Below, in pieces: positions 4,973 through 5,939 of a DNA stretch of 5,939 nt; the stretch's first letter is position 1; each line of letters starts with the position of its first letter. Below the pieces are notes generated by a model that saw only the letters and a list, made by a program, of their open reading frames with translations, was not told where the DNA came from and did not search any database. The translations under genes were made by a program, and so were the position numbers. The DNA comes from Candidatus Pacearchaeota archaeon. Its GTDB lineage: Archaea; Nanobdellota; Nanobdellia; Pacearchaeales; GW2011-AR1. The stretch is from positions 1 to 5,939 of the forward strand of contig JAGVXJ010000024.1 in assembly GCA_018303895.1 (NCBI GenBank), read 5' to 3'.

Positions 4973-5728
4973 ATGACTGATGAACTAATAATTAAAGCTT
5001 TTGAATCAGTAGGCATACCTAAAATGCAGACTACTATTTATTTGGATTTGTTAAAAAATAAAGAATCTACTGCAACTCAGGTTTCAAAAAGAACACGAAT
5101 GCATCGGGCGAATGTCTATGATACTCTGACAAAGCTCAAAGAAAGAAATCTTGTTTATTTGTCTAACAAAGAAGGAAAGCAAGTGTTTGCTGCATTGCCT
5201 ACTGATATGATTCTTAATGAACAAAAAGACAGATTAGAAAATCTTAAATCAGCGATGGATTATATAAAAACAACTTATGTATCTGGGCAAACTCCGAAGG
5301 TTTACACCCTCGAAGGATTGAACGCAGTAAAAAGTCTTTTATTTAGTTTGCTTGAAAAAAAATCAGATGTTTGGATTTATGGACTTGCAGAAAACGAAAA
5401 CATACTTAATGTTCTTAATGATAAGTTAATGCATTCGTTTCATATTGAAAGAATAAAAAAACATATTGAACTAAAACTTTTATTCTATAAACTTCCTATT
5501 GAAGAAATTAAAACACTTAGCAATCTAAAATTTACAGAAGCAAGATTGCTCCCAAAAACACAGCAGTCAAAGACATCTCAGATAACTCAAATAGTTTGCG
5601 ACGGTTCTGTTTATATCACTCTTTGGATTCATCCGATTCATACGATTGTAATTGAGAATGATGTTATCGCAAAAGAATATCTTGATTTTTACAGCATTCT
5701 TTGGGATTATTCTAAACAAGTAGTTTAA
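4973..5728 (+). CDS. TrmB-family transcriptional regulator
   Basis: A 251-residue DNA-binding protein. Residues 8-75 form the TrmB winged helix-turn-helix: VGIPKMQTTIYLDLLKNK, then the second helix TATQVSKRTRM and recognition helix RANVYDTLTKLKERNLV, with a wing YLSNKEGKQVFAAL. A predicted coiled helix (80-101) joins it to a C-terminal domain (108-247) of the PLD-like TrmB effector type: VYTLEGLNAVKSLLFSLL, VWIYGLAENE, and a late WDYSK. The sugar-binding extension of long, maltose-type TrmB proteins is absent, so the ligand is unlikely to be inferable by homology. TrmB proteins are archaeal repressors or activators acting at or near TATA boxes. The targets are unknown; nearby candidates are the redox operon upstream and its own promoter. 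The ATG follows a strong promoter at leaderless distance. Confidence 0.88.
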   Translation: MTDELIIKAFESVGIPKMQTTIYLDLLKNKESTATQVSKRTRMHRANVYDTLTKLKERNLVYLSNKEGKQVFAALPTDMILNEQKDRLENLKSAMDYIKTTYVSGQTPKVYTLEGLNAVKSLLFSLLEKKSDVWIYGLAENENILNVLNDKLMHSFHIERIKKHIELKLLFYKLPIEEIKTLSNLKFTEARLLPKTQQSKTSQITQIVCDGSVYITLWIHPIHTIVIENDVIAKEYLDFYSILWDYSKQVV

Positions 5729-5743
5729 TTTCTTTTAATTAAA
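5724..5743 (+). terminator. Possible terminator after the TrmB gene
   Basis: TTTAATT (5724-5730) and AATTAAA (5737-5743) form a 7-bp inverted repeat around the T-rich spacer TCTTTT, starting within the stop codon region. T-rich sequence just past a stop is the usual archaeal termination signal. All-AT stems are common by chance here, so this is tentative. Confidence 0.35.
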
Positions 5744-5785
5744 TCTCCGACGGAAAATGAATAACTAAAAAGCAAAAGGCCCATA

Positions 5786-5802
5786 ACCGAAATGCTTATA
5801 TA
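5786..5802 (+). promoter_or_regulatory. BRE/TATA promoter of the ribbon-helix-helix gene
   Basis: ACCGAAA (5786-5792, BRE) is followed by TTATATA (5796-5802). The TATA centre is exactly 26 nt upstream of the A of the ATG at 5825, a textbook leaderless archaeal promoter. The TATA box forms the left arm of the palindrome at 5796-5823. Confidence 0.7.
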
Positions 5803-5823
5803 GTAGTTATAGTTACTATATAA
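5796..5823 (+). promoter_or_regulatory. 28-bp palindromic operator candidate over TATA box and start site
   Basis: TTATATAGTA (5796-5805) and TACTATATAA (5814-5823) are perfect 10-bp inverted arms around an 8-nt centre (5806-5813) whose middle four bases are also symmetric. In all, 24 of 28 positions obey the symmetry. The site runs from the TATA box to 1 nt before the start codon, so a bound dimer or tetramer would block both TBP and polymerase. Ribbon-helix-helix proteins commonly bind such operators in their own promoters, so autoregulation by the downstream gene is the natural inference. Confidence 0.55.
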
Positions 5824-5824
5824 C

Positions 5825-5939
5825 ATGGAAAAAACAACAATACAAATAAATTTTGAAACTCTTGAAAGATTGAAATCTCTAAAAAACTCTGAAATACAAT
5901 CTTATGATGAACTATTAAATAATTTGATAAATAATTGCG
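5825..5939 (+). CDS. Ribbon-helix-helix protein, VapB-type antitoxin-like (partial, 3' end cut)
   Basis: The first 38 codons of a gene cut by the window end. The translation begins MEKTTIQINFETLERLKSLK and continues with a second helix containing SYDELLNNLIN. This is the classic small ribbon-helix-helix pattern: a short beta strand with alternating residues (TTIQIN, the DNA-contacting ribbon), helix A (ETLERLKSLKN), a turn (SEIQS) and helix B (YDELLNNLIN). It closely resembles archaeal VapB/DUF217-like antitoxins and related RHH regulators, which are typically 60-90 residues long and followed by a VapC PIN-domain or RelE-type toxin gene. The toxin, if present, lies beyond the window, so a toxin-antitoxin role is inference. 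The start is fixed by the promoter and palindrome directly upstream. Confidence 0.8.
   Translation, partial: MEKTTIQINFETLERLKSLKNSEIQSYDELLNNLINNC

Noticed and set aside
1..5939. CRISPR array, tRNA, rRNA, insertion sequence or origin
   Set aside because: I looked for regularly spaced repeats, tRNA-like GTTCRA arms, rRNA-like GC-rich blocks and transposase frames and found none; the window is almost fully covered by protein genes.

Overview
The window looks like a piece of a small, AT-rich archaeal genome, most plausibly of the DPANN type (Woesearchaeota/Pacearchaeota-like). Three lines of evidence point that way. The promoters are archaeal: TATA elements with purine-rich BRE-like sequence lie about 24-27 bp upstream of start codons, with no Shine-Dalgarno sites. 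The gene families are ones frequent in archaea: TrmB regulators, PRC-barrel proteins and VapB-like ribbon-helix-helix proteins. The secreted protein at the left has a PepSY-like domain ending in a KPWW motif, of a kind I associate with these lineages. The lineage assignment is inference.

Layout. Positions 1-10 probably hold the first codons of a leftward gene that leaves the window, with its promoter at 30-39. Positions 103-987 (minus) encode a secreted or membrane-anchored PepSY-like protein. A divergent promoter region (988-1083) separates it from the rightward genes. These are a 50-residue two-helix membrane protein resembling DUF3096 (1084-1236), a VTT/DedA-like membrane protein (1272-1883), and two overlapping genes for double PRC-barrel proteins (1914-2402 and 2368-2844). 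Next comes a two-gene redox operon: a six-helix, bis-heme, FAD/NAD(P)H ferric-reductase/NADPH-oxidase-like protein (2931-4349), followed 2 nt later by a membrane-anchored cytochrome b5 with a polyacidic tail (4352-4876). A TrmB-family regulator follows (4973-5728). The start of a ribbon-helix-helix antitoxin-like gene (5825 to the window end) has a 28-bp palindrome covering its TATA box and leader.

How the genes may work together. The clearest functional unit is the reductase plus cytochrome b5. Electrons from cytosolic NAD(P)H would pass through FAD and two membrane hemes to the outer face, where the tethered cytochrome b5 could accept them and reduce an external acceptor (metal, oxygen species, quinone or a protein partner). 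The TrmB gene beside it could regulate the operon, but nothing in the sequence proves it. Most genes have their own promoter and look leaderless. The real multi-gene units appear to be the PRC pair and the redox pair. No rRNA, tRNA, CRISPR array or insertion sequence was seen, and no gene-free stretch exceeds 100 bases.
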